From UMGS1532 sp045542355 (lineage in GTDB: Bacteria > Bacillota > Clostridia > Oscillospirales > Acutalibacteraceae), in contig JAZQKX010000034.1 of the NCBI GenBank assembly GCA_045542355.1, positions 78,357-142,356 of the forward strand: a DNA stretch of 64,000 nucleotides, read 5' to 3'. A program made the position numbers and the translations under genes. Below, in pieces: positions 40,479 to 49,005 of the stretch (positions are counted from its first letter, which is position 1; every line of letters starts with the position of its first letter). The notes beneath the pieces are model-generated. The model searched no databases, was not told the DNA's origin, and saw only the letters and a program-made list of their open reading frames with translations.

Positions 40479-41450
40479 ATGTCTTTATTATATAATCAGC
40501 AAAAAGAAGGAAAAGGAGTTTATAAGAATCAAAAGCGAGGCTTTTTTGATTGTCTTAGCATTTTCTTTACAAAATTTAAAGAGCTTATACTTTCTAATAT
40601 CGTATTTTGTTTACATCTGCTTCCGCTTATGTGCTTATCAGCGCTTATAGCTCTTTGTGTATTTCCTGACACAAATTTACTAAATATGGAATTTGAATTC
40701 CAATTTGTTTATCAGGTGATGCTTATACCGATTCCATTTGCATTAGTAGGACCAGCCGTGTGCGGATTAACCAGAATCACCAGAGATATCGGTAGGGAAG
40801 AGCATGTGTTCATTTGGTCGGATTTCTTTGCTACATTTAAAAGATGCTTTTGGAAAGGTATAGCTGTTTCGGCATTACAGTATGTTTTTTACATTGCTGC
40901 ATCATTTGCTTTCATGGTTTACTGGGGTAGTTGGTTGTTCTTTTCTGTAGCCTTTATAGCAACATTATATTTTGCGCTTATGCAAAAATACATTTACCTG
41001 ATGACCGTATCTTTGAATTTAAATGTTTTTAAAATGTACAAAAATGCTTTTTTCCTTATATTAGTTTCTTTGAAAAAAAGCTTGATTGCATTAATGTTTA
41101 TAATTATAAGCATAGCTCTTTTGATTGTATATATATTAACATCTCAAATTGCTTCTTACGCAATCATATTTTTAGTTGCAATGCTTTTGCTATTGCATTT
41201 TTCGGTACCGCGTCTCTTTATAAACTATTATTGTTTTAAGGTTATAATCAACGAAGTGGTTGAACCATTTTATAAAGAAAACAAGCAAGAGCTGGTTAAA
41301 GAGGAGTTTAAAGAAAAAGAAAAACCCGATAAATATACCGACAGCGCCAATATCTCTGAAAAGAGTGAATATGTGTATGAAAATGGAAAACTGATAAAGC
41401 GAGAAGTTGCAGAAACTGCAGCAATTTTTGAAGATGGTATCAAGGAATAA
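40479..41450 (+). CDS. DUF624/YesL-like membrane protein
   Basis: A 323-aa protein with about five to six transmembrane helices in the first 250 residues and a hydrophilic, charged C-terminal tail of about 75 residues. The segment GPAVCGLTRITRDIGREEHVFIWSDFFATFKRCFWKG is the signature of the YesL/DUF624 membrane family, often found next to sugar transport systems but here without any. The function is unknown. It follows xerD after 20 nt and may be co-transcribed. A terminator follows. Confidence 0.8.
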   Translation: MSLLYNQQKEGKGVYKNQKRGFFDCLSIFFTKFKELILSNIVFCLHLLPLMCLSALIALCVFPDTNLLNMEFEFQFVYQVMLIPIPFALVGPAVCGLTRITRDIGREEHVFIWSDFFATFKRCFWKGIAVSALQYVFYIAASFAFMVYWGSWLFFSVAFIATLYFALMQKYIYLMTVSLNLNVFKMYKNAFFLILVSLKKSLIALMFIIISIALLIVYILTSQIASYAIIFLVAMLLLLHFSVPRLFINYYCFKVIINEVVEPFYKENKQELVKEEFKEKEKPDKYTDSANISEKSEYVYENGKLIKREVAETAAIFEDGIKE

Positions 41451-41457
41451 TAAAACA

Positions 41458-41485
41458 AAAAGTCAGCCAAAATTGGCTGACTTTT
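41458..41485. terminator. Bidirectional terminator between the YesL-like gene and the second Xer gene
   Basis: A perfect stem of about 12 bp (41458-41470 with 41473-41485), A-run left and T-run right, overlapping the stop region of the minus-strand gene. Confidence 0.88.
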
Positions 41486-42531
41486 TAGTCTTTTTTTGCT
41501 TTAATTTTGGACAATGGATTTGCAGCCGTTGCCGCTTCGATTTGCTTATCGGAGACATGGGTGTATATCTGGGTGGTACCCAGATTTTCATGACCTAAGA
41601 TGTTTTGTATAACACGTATATCTACGCCGCCTTTTTGATACATAAGGGTGGCTGCGGTGTGTCGTAGTTTGTGGGTAGAATACCCTTGACCTGATAAACC
41701 GCATTTTTCAAATGTTGACTTAACAATATATTGAACTGTTTTATTGCTAATGCGAGATTTACGCTTAGAAAGGAAGAGTGCGTCATTATCTTTTGCCAAA
41801 ACGCCTTCCGTTGGTCTTTGTTCAAGGTAATTATTAATAGCGTCTAAACAAGCATCATTAAGATATACGATACGTTCTTTGTTGCCCTTACCGACTACAC
41901 GAAGTGTGTGGTCGGGGCGAATGCTGGAAATATTGAGATTACAAAGCTCGGATAGGCGAAGCCCACAATTTAAGAATAAAACCATCATACAATAATCACG
42001 TTCCTTAAAAGGACCGTCTACAGCTCGAAGGAACATAAGGGATTCGTCAAGATCTAAGTATTTAGGTAAAGATTTCTTCAATTTAGGAGTTTCGAGCAAT
42101 TCGGCTGGATTATGGTCTATAAGGTTTTTATTTGTGTGTAAGTATTTAAAAAAGATTCGCAATGTAGAGGTTTTTCTGGCACGGGTGGTTGAGCTATTAC
42201 CGCGTTCGTTTTTACAGTAAACAAGGAATTGATATAAATCATTTAACGTAACAGCTTTAATCATATCTATGGTAACGTCATAAATATTTGCAGAATTAAA
42301 TTCATCGTCAGAAACTAAACCATTTGTTAAGAGAATATATCTGAAAAAAGTTCTGAGGTCTAAATAGTATTCATCTAATGATTTATTGGATTTACCGCGC
42401 ACAATCTCGCTATACGTAAGGAAGTCCGCAATAATAGTAGGAGCCCGTTTTCTATCATTATCCACCTGATTTCCACTCCCCTCTATTATACAAAACTTTG
42501 ATTTTGTATAATTAGATATAGAATTTTCCAA
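41485..42531 (-). CDS. Tyrosine recombinase, XerC-like
   Basis: A 348-aa recombinase with a longer N-terminus than XerD. The catalytic set is complete: NCGLRLSEL (Arg), GKGNKERIVYL (Lys), STHKLRHTAATLM (His, Arg), LGHENLGTTQIYTH (His, Tyr). It lacks the arm-binding domain typical of phage integrases and no attachment-site repeat or phage gene is nearby, so a chromosomal XerC partner for the XerD 1 kb away is plausible. It is the last gene of a minus-strand cluster. Confidence 0.85.
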   Translation of the reverse strand: MENSISNYTKSKFCIIEGSGNQVDNDRKRAPTIIADFLTYSEIVRGKSNKSLDEYYLDLRTFFRYILLTNGLVSDDEFNSANIYDVTIDMIKAVTLNDLYQFLVYCKNERGNSSTTRARKTSTLRIFFKYLHTNKNLIDHNPAELLETPKLKKSLPKYLDLDESLMFLRAVDGPFKERDYCMMVLFLNCGLRLSELCNLNISSIRPDHTLRVVGKGNKERIVYLNDACLDAINNYLEQRPTEGVLAKDNDALFLSKRKSRISNKTVQYIVKSTFEKCGLSGQGYSTHKLRHTAATLMYQKGGVDIRVIQNILGHENLGTTQIYTHVSDKQIEAATAANPLSKIKAKKD

Positions 42532-42563
42532 GGGGGCATTACTATATTCCCCCTGGTTTATTC

Positions 42564-43223
42564 TTAATTTTCAGCAGAGTTAAGGTTTTCTGAGCTTACC
42601 TGAACGTCTGCTTTAATTCTTTCCCATTCTTCTGGATTCTCAACGTAATATATCGGACAAAGCTTTCCTGATACATCATAATGCCGGATTATATCCTCTG
42701 CAGACATGTTTAGCGAATTACATAGCCAGGTTAACAATTTAATTAAACTTGAATAGGTTAATTCGCTGTATCTGCCACTGTCGTCGGGATGACAAACTTC
42801 AATAGATATTGTATCAAAATTTCTATGATTACTTGCTGCGGAAATTTCATTCAACGGAAGACATTGAACTATCTCCCCTTCTAAGCCTACCACAAAATGA
42901 GAACTTACATCGGTGCCGTCGTTATTGAAATAATCCCTGTTTTGCTTAGCGGTAGTGTTGGGATTTCCAACATAATGAACTACTATATTATTTAGTTGTG
43001 TAAGAGTTCTACCTGTCCGGGCTGAATCGTGAATATCGATCACATCATATTCAATCCAGTCTGGGGTCTGTAATACACTTAATTGCTGGATTCGTTGTTT
43101 CTGTATATATTTTGAATGTAGCTTCGGAAATATTGTAAATATGGAAACTGTTGCAACAATCAAGCAAATAATCAAGATTATAATTGCCTTGAATTTAGGC
43201 TTTGAATAATGTTTTTTAACCAT
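42564..43223 (-). CDS. Membrane-anchored N-acetylmuramoyl-L-alanine amidase (Amidase_2)
   Basis: An N-terminal anchor helix (KAIIILIICLIVATVSIF) followed by an extracytoplasmic amidase of about 150 residues. Zinc ligands are seen as His in NIVVHYVG, His in IIRHYDVSG and Cys in KLCP. The acidic catalytic region is in TISIEVCHPDD. The enzyme cleaves the MurNAc-L-Ala bond. I chose the start at 43223, because the longer frame from 43283 would overlap the upstream gene. Peptidoglycan remodelling, perhaps in division or sporulation, is likely. Confidence 0.88.
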   Translation of the reverse strand: MVKKHYSKPKFKAIIILIICLIVATVSIFTIFPKLHSKYIQKQRIQQLSVLQTPDWIEYDVIDIHDSARTGRTLTQLNNIVVHYVGNPNTTAKQNRDYFNNDGTDVSSHFVVGLEGEIVQCLPLNEISAASNHRNFDTISIEVCHPDDSGRYSELTYSSLIKLLTWLCNSLNMSAEDIIRHYDVSGKLCPIYYVENPEEWERIKADVQVSSENLNSAEN

Positions 43224-43227
43224 TTTA

Positions 43228-44235
43228 TTATTTGTCCATGTAGATTCCTTGAATGGCTTTAATGCGTTCTTTAACATCTTCACGCAGCTCTGGTGGTGAA
43301 ATTGCCTCGATATCTCCCCCGAACTGAAGCAACCACGATATCAGTCCGTGGCTTATATTGGCCTTGGTAGTAAATGTGAATGTGTCGTCGTCGTTTGGTC
43401 TTAAATAAAGTTTATCACCGAAACGGTCTACAACCTGCTCCAGCATGGAAAGTTTACATTTAAGCTCTATTGTCTTTAGCTCTCCGCCGAACATATTGAA
43501 GGTTTTTCGTGAATAATCTGCAATATCAAAAAATGTTTTATATTCACTGACCTCACTGAAATGACGAATAGGTTCTTTAGCGACCGTCACCTTTTTCATT
43601 CTATCCAGTCTTAAATGTACGAGGTTATCATATTTATCTATATTACCAACAAGATAATAATGGTCGTTTTCCCAGAGTAATGCATATGGACTTACGGTAA
43701 GCTCACGGATGTTTTCGCAGATTCTGTTATTATCCCCTAAGCTTCTGCGGATATATGTAAGCTGAATTCTTTTGTGGGTATTCATTGCATTGTTGATGTT
43801 ATCGATGGTGTAATATATTTCCTCATTGTCACACTTATTACGATTTTCAATAAATACCCTTTTATTAATTTCCTTTGACTGCCAATTACTGACTAAACTA
43901 CCAAGCTTTTTAACAAGCTGTTGAGTTTTTTTAGGAGTTATAAAGTTGGCAGATTCAACTGCATCAATAAGCAGGGATACTTCTGGCAGGTCGAATTCTC
44001 TTGAGCCAATAAAATAGCCGAATTTTGGAGTTCTGGTTTTTATGATATCAATACCAAAATCTTCTAAAACAGCAATATCGTCATAAATACTTTTACGTTC
44101 ACTTTCTATTGAATAGAGTTCGTTGAGTTTGTCGCATATTTCCGTGGCTCCTAAAGGGTGCATTTCATCGGTATATGCCTTCAGTATTTCCAAGATGCAT
44201 AATAACTTAATTTTTTGTTTAGGATTACCTGCCAT
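43228..44235 (-). CDS. WYL-domain transcriptional regulator
   Basis: A 335-aa regulator. The N-terminus is a helix-turn-helix domain (LLCILEILKAYTDEMHPLGATEICDKL). The middle holds the WYL domain with the motif VSPYALLWENDHYYLVGN (the WYL box is replaced by WENDHYYLVG). A C-terminal WCX-like extension ends the protein. WYL proteins bind ligands, often nucleic acid or nucleotides, and regulate DNA repair or defence. No defence genes are nearby. It is next to the RNase M5-like gene, with a one-base overlap. Confidence 0.85.
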   Translation of the reverse strand: MAGNPKQKIKLLCILEILKAYTDEMHPLGATEICDKLNELYSIESERKSIYDDIAVLEDFGIDIIKTRTPKFGYFIGSREFDLPEVSLLIDAVESANFITPKKTQQLVKKLGSLVSNWQSKEINKRVFIENRNKCDNEEIYYTIDNINNAMNTHKRIQLTYIRRSLGDNNRICENIRELTVSPYALLWENDHYYLVGNIDKYDNLVHLRLDRMKKVTVAKEPIRHFSEVSEYKTFFDIADYSRKTFNMFGGELKTIELKCKLSMLEQVVDRFGDKLYLRPNDDDTFTFTTKANISHGLISWLLQFGGDIEAISPPELREDVKERIKAIQGIYMDK

Positions 44236-44828
44236 CAGGCTTCCCTCCTTAACTCATTAATGATATTTTCCAATTCGGATTTTGACATTTGCATTTGCAA
44301 AATTTTTAGTAAATTATTTTTAGACAGACATGTTGGAAGATTAAGCCTTTTTAATAAAGCCGTTCTAAGGCTTTTGCTGTCTTTTCCGCCTGTGATTCCA
44401 AGATTATATAGAGTTGAATCTGAAATTGTATTATGTTGCAATATACCGTTAACACTGCTAATTCCGCATTTTTTTAATGCTTCAACGATAATATCCTTAT
44501 CTACGCCCTCTACACCCAAAAAACCCTGTTTAGATGGCACGGTTTTTCTTTTTTCTTTTCCTAAAACCTCGGGTATATAAGCATTATATACAGTGCCTTT
44601 TGATGCGATATCTTGAATTTTGTTCCTTAATTGCAACCCTGCATAATCACTATCGGTCATAATAATAATACCACAGGTCTCTGCGAGGTGTTTTATTAGT
44701 TCAGCCTTTTCTTTATCTTTAAATATCTGAAAGCCGTTTACCTCAATGATTAATGTATCCACAATGCTGGATAGCTTTATTTTATCATATTTGCCCTCGA
44801 CGATAACGGCTTGTGTCAGCTTAATCAT
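44235..44828 (-). CDS. RNase M5-like TOPRIM protein
   Basis: A 197-aa protein with an N-terminal TOPRIM domain (VIVEGKYDKIKL with the catalytic Glu and MTDSDYAGLQLRNKI with the DxD) and a C-terminal DUF4093-type region. RNase M5 removes extra nucleotides from 5S rRNA precursors; TOPRIM-DUF4093 proteins of this kind are often annotated as RNase M5. The gene overlaps holA by 4 nt. The biochemical assignment is by family and not certain. Confidence 0.82.
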   Translation of the reverse strand: MIKLTQAVIVEGKYDKIKLSSIVDTLIIEVNGFQIFKDKEKAELIKHLAETCGIIIMTDSDYAGLQLRNKIQDIASKGTVYNAYIPEVLGKEKRKTVPSKQGFLGVEGVDKDIIVEALKKCGISSVNGILQHNTISDSTLYNLGITGGKDSKSLRTALLKRLNLPTCLSKNNLLKILQMQMSKSELENIINELRREA

Positions 44829-45907
44829 AGCGTCGCCTCTTTTGAAGCTATCATTATCAAACGTAATATGAGCATTTTCAAAATGTCCGCTTTATTCATT
44901 CTGGAGCCGCCTTTTAGCATTAAATCAGTTTCACACAGAGCATTTAAGCTATCGTCAATTTGTTTACTACTAAGCTTCGCGGCATAGTTAGAGGCGGAAT
45001 TTAAGGTGAAAGCACGATTGCCGTAACCAAAGTATGTGGCTACATCCTTTTGTGTGGCATTAGCTCTTTTGGATGAACTCATTCTATAAATATCGATATA
45101 TGTTTTTGAAAGTTCGTTAAGGATTTCGGTTTCTTTAACCTTTCCATATAATAAGTCACTGAGAATTTTTAAGGAGCCACTTGCGTTGTTTGACATAACC
45201 AGCTTAGACATATCAAAAATCCGCGCCTTGATGGAACGGGTGCATATCTTATCAACATGTTCTTTTGTGATGGTTCCGCTGCCCAAATAAGAACAAAGCT
45301 TTTCCATTTCGCAAAGAAGCGTTGTTAAATCGTCAGAGCACACCTCTATCATATATCTGGCAGTTGTGGCATCTAAGGTGCATCCTCTTTTCAAAGCCCC
45401 TGCAATTAGGGTTTTGGCTATTTCACCTGTGGTAAGATGGTTGATTTCAACTACCATCCCCTCCCCTTCTTCAACCGCTTTTGCTAACGTCATATAATTT
45501 TTAGACTGCTTTTTAGATTTATATGAGTTATCTAAAGCAATTTCTAAAGAAGTGAATTTGAATATAACAACCGAAACGTCTGATGGGTTAAGCGCCATTT
45601 CAACCAGTTTTTTGATGTTACTTTCACTAACTTTTCCTAAGTCAAAATCATTTAAAATAATGCACTTATAGTTGCTCATCATAGGAACTAAATAGGCATT
45701 GCTTATGATTTCATCTACATCAAAATCGGTATCGATAGTTTTGAGATTTATTTCAGGCAAAGCGGTAACAGACCTATCAACAATCATGTTTATATAATGA
45801 TTTATGAGATAGGGCTCATTACCGTAAATAAAATATATCGGTGCGATAAATCCACCTTTAATTTTTCTTTTTAATTCATCCTGTGTATAAATTCTCAAAA
45901 AACTCAC
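44825..45907 (-). CDS. holA: DNA polymerase III delta subunit
   Basis: A clamp-loader subunit that opens the sliding clamp. At 360 aa it has the family start FIAPIYFIYGNEPYLINHYI, a middle LCEMEKLCSYLGSGTITKEHVD and the late KLSSKQIDDSLNALCETDLMLKGGS. The order comEC-holA is conserved in Firmicutes. The sequence has no features out of the ordinary. Confidence 0.92.
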   Translation of the reverse strand: MSFLRIYTQDELKRKIKGGFIAPIYFIYGNEPYLINHYINMIVDRSVTALPEINLKTIDTDFDVDEIISNAYLVPMMSNYKCIILNDFDLGKVSESNIKKLVEMALNPSDVSVVIFKFTSLEIALDNSYKSKKQSKNYMTLAKAVEEGEGMVVEINHLTTGEIAKTLIAGALKRGCTLDATTARYMIEVCSDDLTTLLCEMEKLCSYLGSGTITKEHVDKICTRSIKARIFDMSKLVMSNNASGSLKILSDLLYGKVKETEILNELSKTYIDIYRMSSSKRANATQKDVATYFGYGNRAFTLNSASNYAAKLSSKQIDDSLNALCETDLMLKGGSRMNKADILKMLILRLIMIASKEATL

Positions 45908-45925
45908 CTATTATATTTTATTACA

Positions 45926-48031
45926 TTATCTTTGGAATTTCAATAGATTATTACCTATTTTCTTTGCAGTAATTATTCCGAAATCGCTTAAAACGGCAGT
46001 TTTACCGCCATGCTCTGAAATATATCCAGAAGCAGAAACAGCCTCGTCTTTATCGCCATCGATTATATACCTACAATTATTGCCATTTATCTTGTAAGAA
46101 ATATTAGGATTTCTGGTTATTATATAGTCAGTTTTTAACGAATTAGTTCCGCTATTATCTAAAAGTAGAGTTTCATTACCCACAATTATGAGAATATCAT
46201 ACATTCCATTTTTATTGAAAACATGAATGTCTATATCGTTTAAACTAATATGGTTTGTATTTTTACATAGCGATATGTTTTCAACATTAAGCTTATTTGT
46301 GAGAGTGATTGTTTTCTCCAGAACTGACACATCGTCTGATACTATAAGCAAGTGCTTAACCGAATCTTCAAGTTTTTCGTACATGTTATAGTAAGCGTCA
46401 GATACGGCTCCCGAATCTTTAGTTGAGCTAATAATTGCAGTGTCTCCCCTGTTTTCTGCAATAACTAAAAACCCTGATTCTGACGGGACAAAGGTTAATT
46501 CTGTTGTAATATTGTTTATACTATGTTGGATTAACAAACAAGCGATAAATCCACATATCGCAGAGGAGTACAGAATAACAGAAGCGATTTTATATGTTCG
46601 GCATAAATATATCAACAAACAAATGATGGCGGTTAAGCCAATGAGTACATATAGCATGAAATCTTCTTTATAAAATACCGCAAAGTCTAAATCTGCAAAG
46701 AATTCTATTATATGTTTAAATACCTTAGAAGATAGCTCACAAACAAATAATATACCTTGTGAGACATACGGTATGCCATAAAGAGCAACATAGGCTATAG
46801 AGCAGAAAATAATTGCATAAACAGGTACAGTAACAAATAAGTTTACAACAACCGATATTACCGAAACATATCCAAAAATATAAAGTGATATTGGCAACAC
46901 AAACAATCCCGCAGAAAAGGAAACAATAATTATTCCCATAATCCACGAATACGCTTTTTTGAAACTCTTACGCATTTTTACTGGATCAACTAAATGTTTA
47001 GTAAGAGGCGGAGATAAAAGCAAGATTCCAAGTGTACCCATAGCAGAAAGCAGTAGTGAAACGCTGAATATACTATAAGGATTGGAGATGCATAATGCTG
47101 TGATTGCAAAACCTAAGGAATTTAATGGGTCTGGACGTCTTGAAATTAATTCTCCAAGAAACATTATGATATACATAAGCCCTGCCCTCATAATAGAGCC
47201 TGTGAAACCAGCAACTCCGGACAAAATAAACAGTATAATCAATCCTACCACAGCAGAAGCCTTTTTACCTGAGTTAGCTTTCTGCATGAATTTTACAATG
47301 CTCATGCAAATAACCGAAATGTGAAATCCAGAAACCGCCATTACGTGAGCCATACCTGTGGCTTTAATGTCACTGTAAAACTCGTCAGATATATATGTTT
47401 TATCACCTGTTAAAATTGCGATAGGTATTCCTTTAATATCTCCCTCGAGGCTTTTGAAAGCGGTTAATATGCGCTTCTTTATCAAATAAAATATTGGTTT
47501 GTTTTCTGTCTTGTATACTGCGCAATACCTGATTTTGCCTGATAGCATTATATTATCAGAATAGTAACTTAGATTCATTTTCTCGTACAATTCTGATATG
47601 TCGACACAAGCCTCTATCCTATCGTAAATTTCTGCATTAGTATTGAATTTACTGTTTAGCTTTAACTTGAAATCAAAATCTATTTTATCAAAAGAGTCTT
47701 TATCGGGTTTTACTATGTATGTATAATAATCACCATTATCCTGTGGCTCCTCGACAATAGTGCCTTTAAAGGTAGCGGTGCTGCCCTGTAATGTTTTAAG
47801 TGTTTCTCTGTTTTCAAGATATATTGTTGAGTATGTAAACATCAAAACTGAAATTACAGCAAAGCAAATTATACTTTTAAGAAGCTTCAACTTAAAGATA
47901 ACTCCAAGCAAAACGCAAAGAAATATTACACCTGCAAGCAGACACGAAAAAATTAAAGCCGAGTTGAAATTAACGCTTATCAGTACTGCGAAGATAATGG
48001 CTATAGCCGAAACTAAAAAGAACCTTTTCAT
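45926..48031 (-). CDS. comEC: ComEC/Rec2 DNA uptake channel, with degenerate C-terminal domain
   Basis: This 701-aa membrane protein forms the DNA channel of competence systems. The core is clear: SDIKATGMAHVMAVSGFHISVI is the ComEC competence motif, followed by about eight helices. The C-terminal 190 residues (from about TTELTFVPSESGF) occupy the place of the metallo-beta-lactamase domain, but the HxHxDH metal motif is absent, so the nuclease-like activity is probably lost. Whether this bacterium is naturally competent cannot be told. It is upstream of holA. Confidence 0.9.
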   Translation of the reverse strand: MKRFFLVSAIAIIFAVLISVNFNSALIFSCLLAGVIFLCVLLGVIFKLKLLKSIICFAVISVLMFTYSTIYLENRETLKTLQGSTATFKGTIVEEPQDNGDYYTYIVKPDKDSFDKIDFDFKLKLNSKFNTNAEIYDRIEACVDISELYEKMNLSYYSDNIMLSGKIRYCAVYKTENKPIFYLIKKRILTAFKSLEGDIKGIPIAILTGDKTYISDEFYSDIKATGMAHVMAVSGFHISVICMSIVKFMQKANSGKKASAVVGLIILFILSGVAGFTGSIMRAGLMYIIMFLGELISRRPDPLNSLGFAITALCISNPYSIFSVSLLLSAMGTLGILLLSPPLTKHLVDPVKMRKSFKKAYSWIMGIIIVSFSAGLFVLPISLYIFGYVSVISVVVNLFVTVPVYAIIFCSIAYVALYGIPYVSQGILFVCELSSKVFKHIIEFFADLDFAVFYKEDFMLYVLIGLTAIICLLIYLCRTYKIASVILYSSAICGFIACLLIQHSINNITTELTFVPSESGFLVIAENRGDTAIISSTKDSGAVSDAYYNMYEKLEDSVKHLLIVSDDVSVLEKTITLTNKLNVENISLCKNTNHISLNDIDIHVFNKNGMYDILIIVGNETLLLDNSGTNSLKTDYIITRNPNISYKINGNNCRYIIDGDKDEAVSASGYISEHGGKTAVLSDFGIITAKKIGNNLLKFQR

Positions 48032-48055
48032 ATATTAGTTCTCCGTTCAAAAAAT

Positions 48056-48083
48056 ATAACCCTCGAAAAAATCCGAGGGTTAT
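48056..48083 (-). terminator. Terminator closing the alaS-HIT-phosphoribosyltransferase run
   Basis: A 10-bp stem ATAACCCTCG (48056-48065) with CGAGGGTTAT (48074-48083). On the minus strand a T-run follows (complement of AAAAAAT at 48049-48055). Confidence 0.82.
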
Positions 48084-48088
48084 TTGTT

Positions 48089-48637
48089 TTATTTAAAGAA
48101 AAGAGGTAGAGGCTCGAGGAATATGATATCATCTCTATCGGCAGCATCACCCTCTGCAAGAACTGCACAAGAAGCTGCAACCTTTCCTCCAACTTTTTCA
48201 ACAAGCTGTAAAACAGCGCTGAGAGATTCACCAGTGCTGATAACGTCATCTACTACCAACACACGTTTGCCAATAATTTTTTCGGAATCCTCTCCACCGA
48301 TATAAAGGGTTTGTACATTATCGGTAGTTATGGATTTGACACTGACAGAAACAGGGTCAGACATGTATACCTTTACACCCTTTCGTACTACTACATAGGG
48401 TTTCTGGGATTGTCTTGACATTTCATAAGCTAAAGGAATGCTCTTAGCCTCAGGAGTAAGAATAACGTCGAATTCAGGCACTTTTTTAAGCAATTCTTTT
48501 GCAGATGCAACGGTAACCTCCACATCGCCGAACAAAATGAAAGCGGCAATATCGAGATTCTCGTTTACAGGGTATTTCTTTAATTCCCTTTTTACTCCTG
48601 CGATTGTAATTGAATAAGTATCATTCACATTAATCAC
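48089..48637 (-). CDS. Purine-type phosphoribosyltransferase
   Basis: A 182-aa type I phosphoribosyltransferase. The PRPP-binding loop is VLVVDDVISTGESL, a textbook match, and the flexible-hood region holds ILTPEAKSIPLAYEMS. The proteins nearest in length and motif are adenine and xanthine phosphoribosyltransferases of purine salvage; the N-terminus differs from classical Apt (no FKDITPLL). I cannot choose the base. Terminator directly downstream, HIT gene 14 nt upstream. Confidence 0.85.
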   Translation of the reverse strand: MINVNDTYSITIAGVKRELKKYPVNENLDIAAFILFGDVEVTVASAKELLKKVPEFDVILTPEAKSIPLAYEMSRQSQKPYVVVRKGVKVYMSDPVSVSVKSITTDNVQTLYIGGEDSEKIIGKRVLVVDDVISTGESLSAVLQLVEKVGGKVAASCAVLAEGDAADRDDIIFLEPLPLFFK

Positions 48638-48651
48638 CCTAACCTATATAA

Positions 48652-48990
48652 TCAGCCTGGAGGCCATGCGAGATTTCTACGAGCAAGTAGATGGAAATGC
48701 AGGTGCATAACGGTCTGACCGCCATCCTCACCGCAATTATTAACAACTCTGTAGCCTTTTTCAAGATTGTTTTCTTTAGCTATCCTTGCAATAGCTTCGA
48801 AAATCTTAGCAACATATAAGCTGTTATCAGCGGTTATATCGGATGCACACACTATGTGCTCTTTAGGGATTACAACTGCGTGAAAGGGAGCCTGAGGTGC
48901 GATGTCATTAAATGCGTAGACATATTCATCCTCATAAATTTTAGTTGAAGGTATCTCCCCTGCTATAATTTTACAAAATAAGCAATCCAA
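48652..48990 (-). CDS. HIT family hydrolase (HinT-like)
   Basis: A 112-aa histidine-triad protein. MDCLFCKIIAGEIPSTKIYED is the family's N-terminus and VMHLHFHLLARR is the active-site HxHxH. Hint enzymes hydrolyse adenosine phosphoramidates. The Cys pair near the start may bind zinc. It follows alaS by 15 nt, as in many Clostridia. Confidence 0.94.
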   Translation of the reverse strand: MDCLFCKIIAGEIPSTKIYEDEYVYAFNDIAPQAPFHAVVIPKEHIVCASDITADNSLYVAKIFEAIARIAKENNLEKGYRVVNNCGEDGGQTVMHLHFHLLARRNLAWPPG

Positions 48991-49005
48991 AATGTTCGCC
49001 TCGCT

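Noticed and set aside
41485..42531. Phage integrase with a mobile element
   Set aside because: No attachment repeats, no phage genes, no arm-binding domain; the neighbours are core genes, so a chromosomal Xer is more likely.
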